A stretch of 64,000 nucleotides of DNA from Thinopyrum elongatum (Eukaryota > Streptophyta > Magnoliopsida > Poales > Poaceae), in NCBI GenBank assembly GCA_011799875.1, contig CM022298.1, forward strand, positions 194,144,423 to 194,208,422. Direction: 5' to 3'. The position numbers and the translations under genes were made by a program. Below, one piece after another: positions 35,387-46,924 of the stretch. Positions within the stretch are counted from its first letter, which is position 1, and every line of letters starts with the position of its first letter. Under the pieces are notes generated by a model. That model was not told the DNA's origin. It did not search any database and was given only the letters and a program-made list of their open reading frames with translations.

Positions 35387-35919
35387 GTACATATGTCAAT
35401 GGTAAAGATCCGCGCTTCGACCCTTTTTGTGTATGGGGCAATGAGATATTAAGGAACCAGCATCAAGTGAGGAAATCGACAAAGATTGTTAGTAAAATGG
35501 GTCAAAATATGGCAATTAAACTATTTGTTTACACTTTGTCTAAGACAACAGTGAACTGCAGGATGGTAAGTAAGAACTCTGCAACCTTCTTTTTACTGCC
35601 CATAATGAGTTGTGTTAGATGACAAAGTCTGAATCTTTTTCCTTTACAGTGGTTCCCAAAGCAGTTTACTCAAGATTACCTCTCAAACTACATGATTGGT
35701 GAGCATGCAAAGGTTAAAGTATTTATACCAGAACACGATGACTATCTAGATGTCCTCATGAAGACAGTGAAGGATGGGCAGTCTACCATCACAAGGGGTT
35801 GGACTAGAGTCGTGCGTGCCTTCTGCATGGACGAGGGCACAATATGGGTATTCCGCTTCACCTTGTTCAGCAACCAGAATGCCTTTCGCCTCTTTCTTTA
35901 CCATCTTTCGAAAACATAA
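35387..35919 (+). CDS. B3-domain-like C-terminal exons (REM-type), gene integrity doubtful
   Basis: Two exons: 35,387-35,565 and 35,650-35,919, joined by an 84-bp GT-AG intron (ATG|GTAAGT ... TTACAG|TGG, phase 0). They encode YVNGKDPRFDPFCVWG, a basic segment, TIKLFVYT-like IKLFVYTLSKTTVN, then WFPKQFTQDYLSNYM and ITRGWTRVVRAFCMDEG followed by WVFRFTLFSNQNAFRLFLYH. The last part has the strand-helix-strand pattern and the G-W-..F sequence of plant B3 DNA-binding domains, seen in nuclear transcription factors of the REM group. The exons are open and their junctions clean, but the upstream part at 33,299-33,962 is out of frame, so a complete protein is not assured. Confidence 0.5.
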
Positions 35920-37183
35920 TAGGTGATGCATACAAAATCCATTTTCGATGAACTTGAGCTTTTTATGAAGATGACCACAAGCTCCAAAACTCACATAGAG
36001 AAAAGCCAAACAAGACCAAGAAAGATGATGCCAAGGATGCAATGGTTTGAGCTCTCTACAAAGTGTACGATCAAGCTACTAACTTGAGAGCCCCCCTTGA
36101 TAGTACGGTAATCAAACCTATAACCCGGCCTCCCAACAAATACCATGAGACCGGTAAAATATAAAACCTATCAAGGTCAAACCTTTTGCTTGCGCATAGT
36201 CCACTTGAGCTAGATGACGACAATCCCGACCTCCTCAAGTTGGACCACCTTTCTTGATTGCGCTGACTTGATGAAGACTAGTGAATTTCTCACCATACTC
36301 CACTATGGGTGAGCCTCTTTTGGGCACATCTTCACATGTCCATTATCATGAGAATAGACGGCAAGCTTCAAGGATGTGATCTCTTCGCGATGCTCCACTT
36401 GAACTTGCACAACGCAACCTTGATGACAAATCACCACTTGATGTCATCCTCCATGGATCGTATGAGATCTTCTTTTTGATGCACACCCATGGAAACATAC
36501 CTAAACCCACAAAGAACCATCACATAGACCATGGGTTAGTACACAAAGCATAATGGACAATGCTTACCATATGGGATCACTTGATCCATCTAGCTACAAC
36601 TCCTACGCTTTGTGTGTTGATCAACTTGAATCACTCTTTGACTTAGTCTTGGTCAACATTTGTATCGTATCTTCACTCTTCATAAAGATGATGTCTTGAA
36701 TGTAAACATGAATGTTCACACAATCTTCTTGTTCAAGACATGCTTTCACTAGGCTCAACTCTCACATGACCAATCTTTGGATAACTCCTTGAATAACACC
36801 TTGGTCAACCCATAATCTCCTTCATATAACCTTGAAACCAACAAATGGTCTTCAAGCCATGCCTATGGACAAAACCTTCAAATATAATAGGCAACCATTA
36901 GTCCATAGGGATTGTCATCAATTACCAAAACCAAACATGGGGCACCATGCTCTTTCACCTCTTGAAGCGGTTGAAGAGATTTCGAAGAACATCAACCAAC
37001 GCATGAGTCGCGTTGAGTTGAAACTCCCTCATTGACCTTAGAGATCCTTTCCCAGATTAGCTTTGCAGATTCCAAAGCACTCAAGCGGCCATACTGCCCT
37101 TTGGTGAGATGACCACATATGATGTCCTCCGTCCGAGAGTTCAATTGAGCGGATCTCCTCATATCAGCAGTGGTAGCATTTTA
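35920..37183. other. Repetitive non-coding DNA, unclassified element interior
   Basis: Long stretch with dense stops, rich in CTTGA/TGATGA words, including phrases typical of dispersed Triticeae repeats (CCATAGGGATTGTCATCAATT near 36,902). No protein recognised. It is probably interior of the copia element to its right or another element it truncates. Confidence 0.4.
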
Positions 37184-37375
37184 TCATTGCACCGGGATGC
37201 CCATCTTGACGACATATGATTGATTATTGTCAATGGCTTCCAGATGCATGCACATCTTATTCTTCCAATAAGGATATTCAGTGCCATCGAAGGTTGGACA
37301 CTTGGTGGAGACTTTGAAGTCCCTTATAGTCGATATAGCTAAAACTCCAGGTGGTAACCAAATCACACATAACAA
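37184..37375 (-). pseudogene. Ty1/copia gag N-terminal fragment
   Basis: The minus-strand frame contains VSTKCPTFDGTEYPYWKNK and MCMHLEAID, the start of plant copia Gag (normally FDGTNYxxWKxxM...). It lies just inside the primer site and LTR to its right, as expected for a minus-strand element. The rest of gag-pol is missing. Confidence 0.75.
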
Positions 37376-37388
37376 GGGAGCACCTTAC

Positions 37389-37399
37389 TCTGATACCAA
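37389..37399 (-). other. Primer binding site of the copia element
   Basis: On the minus strand, TTGGTATCAGAG (complement of CTCTGATACCAA), matching initiator Met tRNA, lies between the LTR and gag. Confidence 0.8.
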
Positions 37400-37407
37400 T
37401 TAAAATT

Positions 37408-38794
37408 GCAAGTTATTGACCAGAGGGGGTGAATGGGAGATTTTAACAAATACTTCCAAGAAGTGAATTCTTCGAAGAATAACAGTGCGAATAAATACAC
37501 ATCGGAAGGTAAACTACACTGAGTATGCACTTCAGAATGAGGACAAAGTCATTAGAACATAACTGAGCAGACATACAAGATAGTAGTATATGTAGAACAA
37601 GCGAACATAGAGGCAAACAACCTTAAGAACTATGAACTGGAAGACGAAAAAAATCATGATGAATGTCTTCAAGTCAAAGTCATCAGAGGGACGAAGGCAA
37701 ATTATTCAACACAGAATTACTGAAAATAAAGAGTTGAGGGATTTGAACTAGGCTAGCTCAGTGAAGACAATGAATTTGTTCGACAAGTTCCAGTTGCTGT
37801 GACAACTATACGTCTGATTGGAGAGCCTTGAGATTCAACTCAGAAGACACTTAGTCTTCACCTTATTCTCCTCGAGCTAAGATCACTTAGACCTCGCCCA
37901 ATCACTCATGGTAAGTTTTCAAGGTAGACTTTCAAAACCTTCACAGACTTGTTCTATGACACTCCAAAATTTCTTCTTGGATGCTCAGAACTTGACGCCT
38001 AACCGCCTGGAAGATCACAATCTTCAAAGGTAACAAGCGTCAGATCACACACGACACTCTCTCTAGTGATGCTCACTCACTTTGGCTTTGGGTTTTTCCT
38101 CACTTCGGATTCTCTCAAGTTGTTCGGGGGATGGGTTGTTCTATATGACAGTTGTCATGAAATCACTTGGAGAAGCCAACCAACAAATGATGGTGGGGAA
38201 GCTATTTATAGCCTGCGGGCAACTCGACATGAATCGACTATCATGCCCTTCGGACACGACTGTTGTCAGGATAAGCATCCACTTGACAGCTGGCACTCGC
38301 ACAACAACGGCCTGAAATTTGAACTCTCAATTTCTTCACGCTAAGAGAATCGCACTGACGGTTTCCGAACTCTCGAGTTAGATTAATTTCACCAACAACT
38401 AGAAGAACATCGTCTCTGTCGTTGAAGAACTCAACTGTACCGCATGAGATTTTCAAAGTCTTCACTCGAAGAAATAGGTAGGTTGGGCATCACTTAAAAA
38501 ATACGCCTATGTATCACCTAGACCCCTTTAACAGTACGGTGTTCCCTATGACTCAATATGAAAGAAAACAAACCACAAAAGACAAAGTTTTCACGTTCCA
38601 ATTCTTCACTTTAATTTCTTCACAGGGCGCACCAATTTGTTCAATGTAAACATACATTTTTAGGGGTCGTCTTTCACAGCTAAACCAAATCTTCAGGGAC
38701 TTTTCTTCGGTGTATGCTCAGAAACACATTAGTCCCTTAACCCATTTATCTTCAATACTTCAGAGCCACAAAGAGGGCACTAGATGCACTTACA
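37408..38794 (-). repeat. LTR of a truncated Ty1/copia element, ~1.39 kb
   Basis: On the minus strand it begins TGTAAGTGCATCTAGTGCCC, a familiar Triticeae LTR start, and ends ...AACTTGCA beside the primer site. Only this one LTR and the gag start remain, so the element is cut off to the left at or before ~37,100. Small open frames inside are not coding. Confidence 0.75.
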
Positions 38795-38952
38795 CCATGC
38801 TATCTCCGTCTGTACGTGTCGACGATGGCGTGAGGACGTTTATTCCTTGTTGAAGGTGTTGGTGCAGAGGAAGTCGACTTAGCCATAGGAGTTAAACTCA
38901 CATCTTGTAATGGTTCAGCCGTGGTTGTCTTTGTTTTGTACTCTACTTAATA

Positions 38953-39168
38953 CTACATCCGTCCTAGTTACTAGTCCCCTCATATTTTGACCATGATTTT
39001 AACTAATAAAATATAAGTTATACGTATAAAAAATCATTGTAAACTATATTTAAATACGAATCCAATAATATAATTTTTTTATGACATGAATTAACATTTT
39101 GCTAGTCAAATATGTGGTCAAACTTTGAACCCAACTATTATGGGGACTAATAAATTAGGATGGAAATC
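38953..39168. mobile_element. Stowaway-like MITE (family 'CTACCTCC', copy 3, degraded)
   Basis: Starts CTACATCCGTCCTAG after TA and ends TTAGGATGGAAATCG. The interior matches copies 1, 2 and 4 (ATTTTGACCATGATTTTAAC, TTAACATTTTGCTAGTCAAA). The right TA is no longer visible. Confidence 0.7.
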
Positions 39169-39202
39169 GCTGTGTGCATCGATGCAGAGGCCGGGGGTGT
39201 TA

Positions 39203-39994
39203 GGGCATCTCCAAAGCAGACCCCCAAACTGCCCGCAACTATTCGGACTGTGCGGTCCGGAAGTATTTAGCCATCCAATGCGGGTCTGTATCGGTCCGCC
39301 GAGCGATTCGGACGTACTTTTCCCGGGAAACCCAAGACAAACTAGGGGGCTTTGCGAGAGTCCAGACAACAGCCACGTAGGACTCCGACACCCTCGGCCC
39401 ACCCGAAACCCCTCTTGGACCCCGCGCCTCCATCCTCCTATTTCTCTCCTTCATTTTTTCTCCCTTGCCTTCGCCGTCGGTCCACCACCCCGGCCGCCAC
39501 GCCACATCCCTGCCAGAACTCAATGGGATTCGGAGACCTTGTGGGAGGTGATGACCTGTTGTGTGATCATGCACAACATGATCATGGATGATGAGGGTGA
39601 GGATGCTGCCGCGACTCTTGAATTTGAGACCATGAGTGATCCTATCGAACTTCTAGACCAGAATTCGGTCATATTTGAAGAATGTGTTCAAATGCATCAA
39701 CAAATTTGGCATCTAAAGCAACTCACGGACTACTGAAGAAAGATCTGATTGAGCATATGTGGGCGGTTAAGGGGGACAATAATGTTGAAGTTTAATATTT
39801 CATTTAAAAAATTTTATAACTACTGCTGTATTTGAACATTTGAATTATTCTAGACTGTATATGCGGCTATTTGAACGCGCGGTCTTATGCGGATAGCGTT
39901 GGATGTCCGGCTCCAGCATCTGTATTCGTGGACTGGTCCCTTTGTCCGCGGACGGATGCGGGAGCAAATTGACGGATTAGCATTGAAGATGCCC
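39203..39994 (+). mobile_element. PIF/Harbinger deletion derivative, 792 bp
   Basis: Terminal inverted repeats GGGCATCTCCAA at the left and its near-complement TTGAAGATGCCC at the right, flanked by TTA on both sides (39,200-39,202 and 39,995-39,997), the Harbinger target duplication. It keeps the end of a transposase gene (39,510-39,736) but has lost the rest. Confidence 0.85.
39510..39736 (+). pseudogene. C-terminal tail of a Harbinger-type transposase
   Basis: TLWEVMTCCVIMHNMIMDDE followed by an acidic stretch and QNSVIFEECVQMHQQI is the usual C-terminus of PIF/Harbinger (DDE_4) transposases, with the CVILHNMI-like motif around the third catalytic residue. The upstream catalytic domain is deleted; the frame extends left into non-coding terminal sequence. 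Confidence 0.75.
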
Positions 39995-40215
39995 TTAACC
40001 TTTTTTTAATAAAAAAATGCTCCGAAGAGGTCCTGAGTTACGAGCCATTGTAGATGTTTTCCATACTGATGCAACATGATAAACAGTTTGGGGGAGCCTG
40101 CTGCGTGACAAGTGTATGATGTTCCACATGTCTCCAAGGAGATGCCATCATCCAAAAGCTGAACTAGCCAAGGACACGCCCACCTCATCCAGTCGCAAAG
40201 AAAGACCTGGCAGAT

Positions 40216-40449
40216 GGCGAAGATGTCTGGTTTATTGGTCCCCTTTGTAATTTATGCCAAATTTAATCAAAGATTTAATTAACAAAATATTAATGCATGT
40301 CAATCAAAGTTATATCGTTGGATTCGTATTTAAACATAGTTTTCAATTATATAATTTTGTGTGACATGCACGAAGATTTTGTTAGTTAAGTAAATTGTCA
40401 AAATTTAGCGTGAAATACAATGAGGATCAATAAACCAGGAGGGAGGTAG
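40216..40449. mobile_element. Stowaway-like MITE (family 'CTACCTCC', copy 4)
   Basis: The left end is degraded (ATGTCTGGTTTATTGGTCCCC); the right end AGGGAGGTAG is followed by TA. The interior complementarity is as in the other copies. Confidence 0.75.
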
Positions 40450-41523
40450 TATAAAACAAAAGCCAGGCGGCGCGGTTGCTGAAAAGTTGTCTTTCAGCCT
40501 CTTGTACAGACGCGACTATCATCGTTGCCTCGAAGGCCGCCAAATGGCAGGCTCTCGACTCGGTCTCCGCAGCGTTTTGACTACATAACCACGGATTAAG
40601 GACGAACCGGTCTAATCAGTGGCCCAAAAGTTTACGGTTAGTGGCTGACGCATGCTGGTGAAGACCTACTAGTAGTAAATCACCAGGAGATGTAGACCCC
40701 TTGACTCTTCCATCCAGGCTAGGGTGGGAACATGTTCACATGGTAATCACATTAGGCATCTTGCTTGCTTAATTACTTGCCGGCTTGTTCAGTCAGTAGT
40801 CAGCACCACGTTGATGAGGAACTGGTAAATCCCTATGAGGGTTAGACCCCTTGACTGAATTAGTCAAGTGGGGGGATGTTAAAGATGGTAAAGATTGCCT
40901 GCCATGGATTTGTACTTGCTTGTGTTCATGTACAGACTTTCCTGGACAAAGTGGGAAATGACATACATTCCACTGTCTAAAACTCAAAGTGAAATGAAAT
41001 TACTTGATGCGGTACAATAATACTATTAAGCTAATTTGAGTATTTGGGTCAACTGTTCAAATATAGAGGGGAAGTATATGTGTTAACTGAACAAATAGTC
41101 TTGGCTTTCTTGCACTGCTCAATTAAGAACAAAGATCACAGAAAATACATTAGGTCAATTATAGTGGCGATGCACTAATTTTGTCTTGAAAGGCGTGGCG
41201 ATGCACTACGAGCGCCACCAATCTCTCAACCTAGTGATTCCACCACCCAAGCAGTGACTAAAATACAGATACAGAAAGCACTGCATTTGCTAGTTTCCTT
41301 ACTGACAATACATGGAACAAACCAAACCGAAGAGACAAACATGACATCCCAAGGCAGAGTAGAGTAACATAACATACATATGCCACGATCATAACTCCAC
41401 TTTGACCACGATTGACTAATAACCAGCCCTGAAAGTAACCCCCGAGGGGAGGGGATCACCACCAATCCTCTGTCCATACATTCCTCCTCCTATCTGAAAA
41501 TTTCAAACCATCCCCAGAGCCCC
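40450..41523. other. Upstream region of the ERF gene
   Basis: No gene. The stretch ends in a CT-rich, gene-proximal sequence. It probably holds the ERF gene's regulatory DNA, but I can name no site with confidence beyond the TATA box. Confidence 0.4.
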
Positions 41524-41530
41524 TATAAAT
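41524..41530 (+). promoter_or_regulatory. TATA box of the ERF gene
   Basis: TATAAAT, 124 bp upstream of the ATG, followed by a C-rich 5' leader typical of grass genes. Confidence 0.7.
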
Positions 41531-41647
41531 CCTCCCATTTGCCCAGCAACCAGAGCAAACACTCTGCAGACACCTGTCTCCTCCTCCCCTCACACCTCCT
41601 CCAGCTCCCAGGCACCGCTTAAGCCAAAGCAAGCATCCCGAGCGCAC

Positions 41648-42553
41648 ATGGAGCTCCACTTCCAAGTGCAGCCGCCAGTGCTCCAGCTGCAGGACTACTG
41701 CTACTACTACCAGCAGCAGCAGGAGGCCGCCGCCGTGCAGGCCAAGCCCACCAAGCCGCGGGGCCGGAAGAAGGGCAGCACCAGCCACAGCAAGTTCGTC
41801 GGCGTCCGCCAGCGCCCGTCGGGCCGCTGGGTGGCCGAGATCAAGGACACCACCCAGAAGATCCGCATGTGGCTCGGCACCTTCGAGACCGCCGACGCCG
41901 CCGCGCGCGCCTACGACGAGGCCGCCCGCCTCCTCCGCGGCGCCGAGGCGCGCACCAACTTCGCACCCCGCATCTCCCCCGACTGCCCGCTCGCCGTCCG
42001 CATCCGGGGCCTCCTCCACCACAAGAAGCTCAAGAAGGCCAGGCTGCCCGCCGCCTCCGCCAAGATCCCCGGCTCCTCCACGCCGGCCGCTCCCGCCGCA
42101 TACGCCACAAGCAACAGCAATAGCAACAGTAATAGCATGGATGGCGCTTGTGGGGGCGCCAGCAGCAGCAGTAGCAGCAGCGCGGTCAGCTGCGACGGCG
42201 CCATGAAGCAAGGCGGCGGGGCACTGGACGCCGGGGAGGTGTACAGGCCAGACTTTGCTGCTCCCGTCGCCGGCACCGAGGAGCTGGAGTCTTGGATGTT
42301 CGAGTCGTCGTTCGGCCAGTTCCCGGCGCTGGACGGGTTCGCCGCCGTCGACGCCTGCACGCTGCCAGCCGCTTCCCCGGAGGAGACCAGCGTCGCCCCC
42401 GCGGCCGGGATGGTGGAGTTCGAGCGGATGAAGGTGGAGCGGCGGATCTCGGCGTCCCTGTACGCCATGAACGGCCTGCAGGAGTACTTCGACAGGGTGT
42501 TCGAGGCGTCCGCCGGCGACCCGCTGTGGGATCTGTCGCCGCTCTGCCAGTAG
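41648..42553 (+). CDS. AP2/ERF-domain transcription factor (RAP2-11/ERN-like)
   Basis: An intact single-exon gene of 301 aa. Layout: glutamine-rich N-terminus; a basic nuclear-localisation-like run PRGRKKG (residues ~37-43); one AP2/ERF domain at ~49-105 ([19 protein letters not shown] ... [19 protein letters not shown]); a basic helix HHKKLKKAR; alanine/serine/asparagine-rich linkers from trinucleotide repeats; and an acidic-aromatic C-terminus ([19 protein letters not shown]) that may activate transcription. Ala and Asp in WVAEIKD are ERF-type rather than DREB-type residues. The domain is closest, from memory of the family, to the RAP2-11/ERN group, which bind GCC-box-like DNA in the nucleus. 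The first ATG after a TATA box and leader was chosen. A 399-codon frame on the opposite strand is a GC-content artefact. Confidence 0.93.
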   Translation: MELHFQVQPPVLQLQDYCYYYQQQQEAAAVQAKPTKPRGRKKGSTSHSKFVGVRQRPSGRWVAEIKDTTQKIRMWLGTFETADAAARAYDEAARLLRGAEARTNFAPRISPDCPLAVRIRGLLHHKKLKKARLPAASAKIPGSSTPAAPAAYATSNSNSNSNSMDGACGGASSSSSSSAVSCDGAMKQGGGALDAGEVYRPDFAAPVAGTEELESWMFESSFGQFPALDGFAAVDACTLPAASPEETSVAPAAGMVEFERMKVERRISASLYAMNGLQEYFDRVFEASAGDPLWDLSPLCQ

Positions 42554-44087
42554 CCTGGCTTCTTCTTCACCCCGTCGCCGTCGTCGTCGTCGTTCTTGCT
42601 CTTTTGCCTCCTGGGTATTGGGGGGAAAAGGCCCCGGGTGTATGTGTGTATGCATGTCAACTTGGTTTTTGGGTGTCGCCAGGCAGTGCAGTGTAAAGAG
42701 GAAGTGGGTTTCTAGATTTCAAGTCTGCTCTCCATTCGATGCAATTTTGTGTGCAAAATGCTCCAAATTTGTTGTGTGGTTTAGCAGATCACTCTGAATT
42801 TCATGATGTAGCTAGTTCAGCCATGGCGTAGTTTCAGTTTTCGAGATTTGTTCAGCCATGGATGAGAAAAATGGCATGTTCTACTGCAGTTTTCTGGTAG
42901 TTTCAATGTGGTTGTCCATCGGATTGCTGTGTTGCATGCAGGAAACCTCGATTGAGCAATGGCTCATTGCTGCAATGGATGATGAATCCTCGTGTTGTTG
43001 GTGTATGATCAAATGAGCCGAACTAAAATACCGCAGGATTTTCTTCCTGCATTTGCCATTCATCAGTTGCTTGAAATTGTAATTTAGACCAGCCGATTTT
43101 GCACGAGGCAGCAGCAGGAGGGGAAGAATCTACTGACAACAATTTATTTTCAGGCGACTCTCAAACAGGTCAGCCTTTTTCTTCCCCCCGTTTGGTCGTT
43201 TCTTGGGTGATTGAACTGTTTCGGTTGGATTTTTTTTTTAAGATAAAATTCAGGCCCACAAATTTGCATGAATTTGAAAAGTTTCGAATAGAAAATTAAC
43301 AAGCACCGGCAGTTCATTGGTTCCATATAGTTGGCCAACGATGTTAACCACTCGCTGAACCCCCCAACCTCCAATAGTCTGTCACATCCACAGAGCCACT
43401 AGTAATATGGAAGGGAACGAGATGTTAAAACGAGCGCGCCCGTCCAAAATCCCAATTTATCGGCTCAGTTACAACTGGAGGGCGTTCAGCTCCACAACAG
43501 CAAAAATGCTGTCTAGTCTCCACTCTCAGCTTTGCTACTGCTTACGACAAGGGCACAACCAAACGCACATATCAGGACAAGAAGCTTTCTTTAGTTCGGT
43601 ATAGGTTGGTGGCACCGTAGTCCGTTGCAGCAGCAATTCACTAGCAATTCTTCCTTAGATAATGGAACGAGCCACACTCAACTCCGGGAATGAGGGCAGC
43701 AGTTGATGTTGAGTCTGTGGCGTTGTGTGCTCAGCTAACTTGTAAGTAATTTGCACTAAAATTACAAGCTTTGGCTCTGTTCTGAGCTGGAACTTGGAAG
43801 CGATGGCGTTGGGAGCTCGAGATGGGCAGTGCTTCATTGGCTTTGACAAGTCACAAGGCAAAGTGACAAAGGAACAGTTGCTCTAACTACCGGGTCGCGC
43901 GGTGTCAGCTAATTTTCGGTGTTGCCCTAAACAAAAGAGGTAATTTTGGGTGTTGCATATGAGAATTGGCCAGGGAAATGGCTGGATTCCTTTCCCTCCC
44001 TTTTTTGCAGCCCAACAGGTGATTGGGTGATCTGGGATAATATGTATCACCCATAGCAACCCCTGCCGGCGAACCAACCTGTGATTG
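42554..44087. other. ERF 3' flank and intergenic DNA, no gene seen
   Basis: Starts with the ERF 3' UTR (a GTC repeat at ~42,574-42,592). The remainder has only short open frames with no recognisable protein. Confidence 0.4.
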
Positions 44088-44370
44088 AATGGTTAGAAGG
44101 ACAGTGGTATTCCCAGCCGATCAGGATTCAAATCCTGGTGCTCGTATTTATCCTGAATTTATTTCAGGATTTCCGGCGATACACTTTTAGTGGAAGGAGA
44201 CGTTCTCGTCGACTACGAGGCGCCTACGGTGACTTCGTAAAATCTTAAGATGACATGCCGGCTCAGTCTCTCAGAGGTGCTCATAGTGGTAGAGTGTGCG
44301 TGTGTGCGTTCATAGGTGTGAGTGTATGCGCGTATATATGAGCGCTTGCGTCTGTACTGTGTTAAAAAAA
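44088..44370 (+). mobile_element. tRNA-derived SINE (Au-like)
   Basis: Contains an RNA polymerase III A box TGGTTAGAAGG (44,090-44,100) and a B box GGATTCAAATCC (44,124-44,135) at tRNA-like spacing, then a body (GACTACGAGGCGCCTACGG, GTGCTCATAGTGG) common in Triticeae SINE/LINE tails, ending in an A run at ~44,363-44,370. The name is by resemblance to the Au SINE head. No certain target duplication was found. Confidence 0.55.
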
Positions 44371-44609
44371 ATCACTCCCGGTGAAGGGCACGCCACTATG
44401 TCTTGCTTATAGCTTTATTTAAACAGTAAAAATGCATCATAAGTCATAAAATTATTGTAGGTGCGTCAGTCTTTATTTTTCTGTAAGTTTTTTTGTGCTT
44501 TAGATGGTTTTTTTCGGGGGCTTTTCAGTTTTCTTCCGGTTTTCTTGAGATTTCGAATAGAGTGTTTTCATTTTTTGCGTGAAAAAAATGTGTTTTTTAT
44601 TTATTTCGT

Positions 44610-44990
44610 AAGATGCACAGATTTGCTTCTCGCGAAGGCACATGTTTGCTTCTCGCGAAGGCACAGTTGTGCCTCTCGGAAAGGGAAAACAATGTGTTTT
44701 TTTCTACCACAAGAGGTATAGGTTGGTTTGCTTCCGTTGTGCCTAAAAGAAACATGTTCTCTTTTGCTTCCGCGAGAGGCACATATTTACATCTCGTGGA
44801 GGCAAAGGTTTGCTCCCGCGAGAGGCACAGTTGTGCCTCTCGGAAAGGAGAAAAATACTTTCTTTCCACGAAAGGCACAAATTTGTTTCTCGTGAAGGCA
44901 AAGGTTTGCTTTCGCGAGAGACACAGTTGTGCGTCTCGGAAAGGGAGAAAACACGTGTTTTATGCTTCCACGAGAGGCGTAGAGTTTGCA
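44610..44990. repeat. Minisatellite of CTCGCGAAGGCACA/GAGAGGCACAGTTGTGCCTCTC units
   Basis: Repeated words TTTGCTTCTCGCGAAGGCA, GCACAGTTGTGCCTCTCGG and GGAAAGG recur at ~100-bp spacing (44,657, 44,822 and 44,920 for CACAGTTGTG). The core is itself palindromic, which keeps frames open on both strands; none is a gene. Confidence 0.75.
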
Positions 44991-45059
44991 TGAAAAAAAG
45001 GTGGGAAAAAAATCCACGTCCGGCTCGTTTATTTTTCTTCTGTTTTTCTTTTTGGAAAA

Positions 45060-46920
45060 AGCATTTTAAAATCTATTAACATGAGATATAATTTCAAAGA
45101 TCTCGACACGACAATTTCAGCAATGAAAACGGTTCCAAGATTTAAAATCACGGTTTAAGAGATAAAACATTTTAAATAAATAAATCTAAAAAAATAAAAC
45201 TATCCGAAATGGGCCAGCCCCATAACCATGCACCCAACCCTTTTTTGGAGTACCATGCACACACACACCATGTCACAAACAGTACACACGTAGCCTACTA
45301 TTTGTTTTTTATATACTTTTGTTTATATTTCAGAACATTCTAAATACATATGCTTTAAAAAATTAATTTATTTACCTTTTCATTTAGAAAATAATAGCGC
45401 AGCATAATCATTTATTCATGCAATGAAAAAATGTTCGTACCATTCAAAAAAAATGGTAATTGCATTTAACTACTTTCCTGCGTTTAAAACCATGTTTGTG
45501 GTATTTTATAAACCAATTATAAAATGTAAAAAAAAACTGCATAATTTTGAAAAATGTTTCGCACCATTCAAAAAAGTGTTCGTGACATAAACTAATATTC
45601 ATGTGTTATGAAAATAAATGTTTTTTGCATTTAAAAAATGTTCATATAATGTAAAGAAAATGTTCATGCAAATTTAAAAATATATTTCGTGCCAATAGAA
45701 ATAATATAATTGACAATGAAAAAGTGTTCACAGTTTTGTAACGTGTTTGTAACATTTCAAAAAGTGTTAATATCATGTATTAAATATTCGCATAATATAC
45801 AAAAAAATTCCATACCATTGATAAAAGATGTTAGACGCGTATTTCAAAACGTTTAATGTTTATTCATAAAAACATAGTTGATAAAGTGTTCATCATGTAT
45901 TTTAAAATGTTCAACGTGTATAATATTTTTTTCATGAGAATACAGAAAATGTACAACATGTATTGAATAAAGTCAAATGTATTTAAAAAAGGAAAATAAA
46001 AATACAAACAAAAAGCCAATAAACTTATAAAAAACATGCGAACAAATGAAGAAGAAAAGAACTTGCTGAAGGTTTTAAAACTTGTCCATAAAGCTTTACC
46101 AAAACCGCTCCAGAAGCTACAGTATTGGGCTGGCCCGTTTAGTGGAGCGCCAAATGCGGTTGTATTTTACGCTCCGTGCGAGATATAGCCCTCTGGAATC
46201 TTCGAACCCGGTTTTAGGAAGCTTACGGCCCGCTTTTTTTCTCTGGTTTCCATTTTTTCTTTTCGTTACTTCTGACTCTTTTTTGTTTTAATATTTTATT
46301 TCTTATTTATTTTATCTTGGTTTTGTTTTCTTAAATTCTTTTGTTCAAAATAATATATTTTTTGAAATTTGGGTATATTTTTTTAAACTATTGAATGTTT
46401 TTTAAAATAGCGAATGTTTTGAAATACTGTAATAAAATAACTCTGTCATTTTTTCTAATGTATGAACATTTGTAAAATTGACCAATAATTTTAAAATACT
46501 TGTACATTTTTTTAATCTGTGAAGTTTTTATAATTTCGTGAATATTTTTTCAAATCCATGAAAGTTTTTAAATTCTTGATGAATCTTAAAATTCATGAAT
46601 ATCTTTTGAAAACTGCCCTAATTTTCCCATGGTTTTCATATTGATGAATATTTTCAAAAACATGAATTTTTTTTCAAATTATTGGTAACCCTTTTTTAAA
46701 ACTGATCATTTTAAATTAAAATAAACCACCTAAAATAAAAATTAATTAAAAATAGGAAGAAAGAAAACCATGGACTCGCTGTGATACTCTGCTACAGGAG
46801 TGTACAACTTAGGTGGGCCGGGTCACCAAGCGGAGTGATGTGATTTATATCACCCTCCCGACTTGGGTTAGAACATGATTGATTTAATACAAAAAATTGG
46901 CAAATGCGAAATATTAGCTA
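45060..46920. repeat. AT-rich repeat DNA, possible foldback element
   Basis: Left part (45,300-46,050) is dense in AAAATGTTCA/TTCATG words; right part (46,330-46,720) in TGAATATTTTCA/TGAACATTT words, so the two halves look roughly inverted around a GC-richer centre (46,080-46,230) with GGGCTGGCCCG. No termini were fixed and no gene is present. Confidence 0.4.
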
Positions 46921-46924
46921 GTGG

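Noticed and set aside
41456..42655. 399-codon open frame on the minus strand
   Set aside because: It lies opposite the GC-rich ERF gene; codon-position GC bias keeps the antisense frame open and the product is low-complexity with no family.
44090..44135. tRNA gene
   Set aside because: A and B boxes are present but the arms do not fold into a tRNA; it is the head of a SINE.
44597..45079. Several frames of 70-126 codons on both strands
   Set aside because: All are readings of the palindromic minisatellite.
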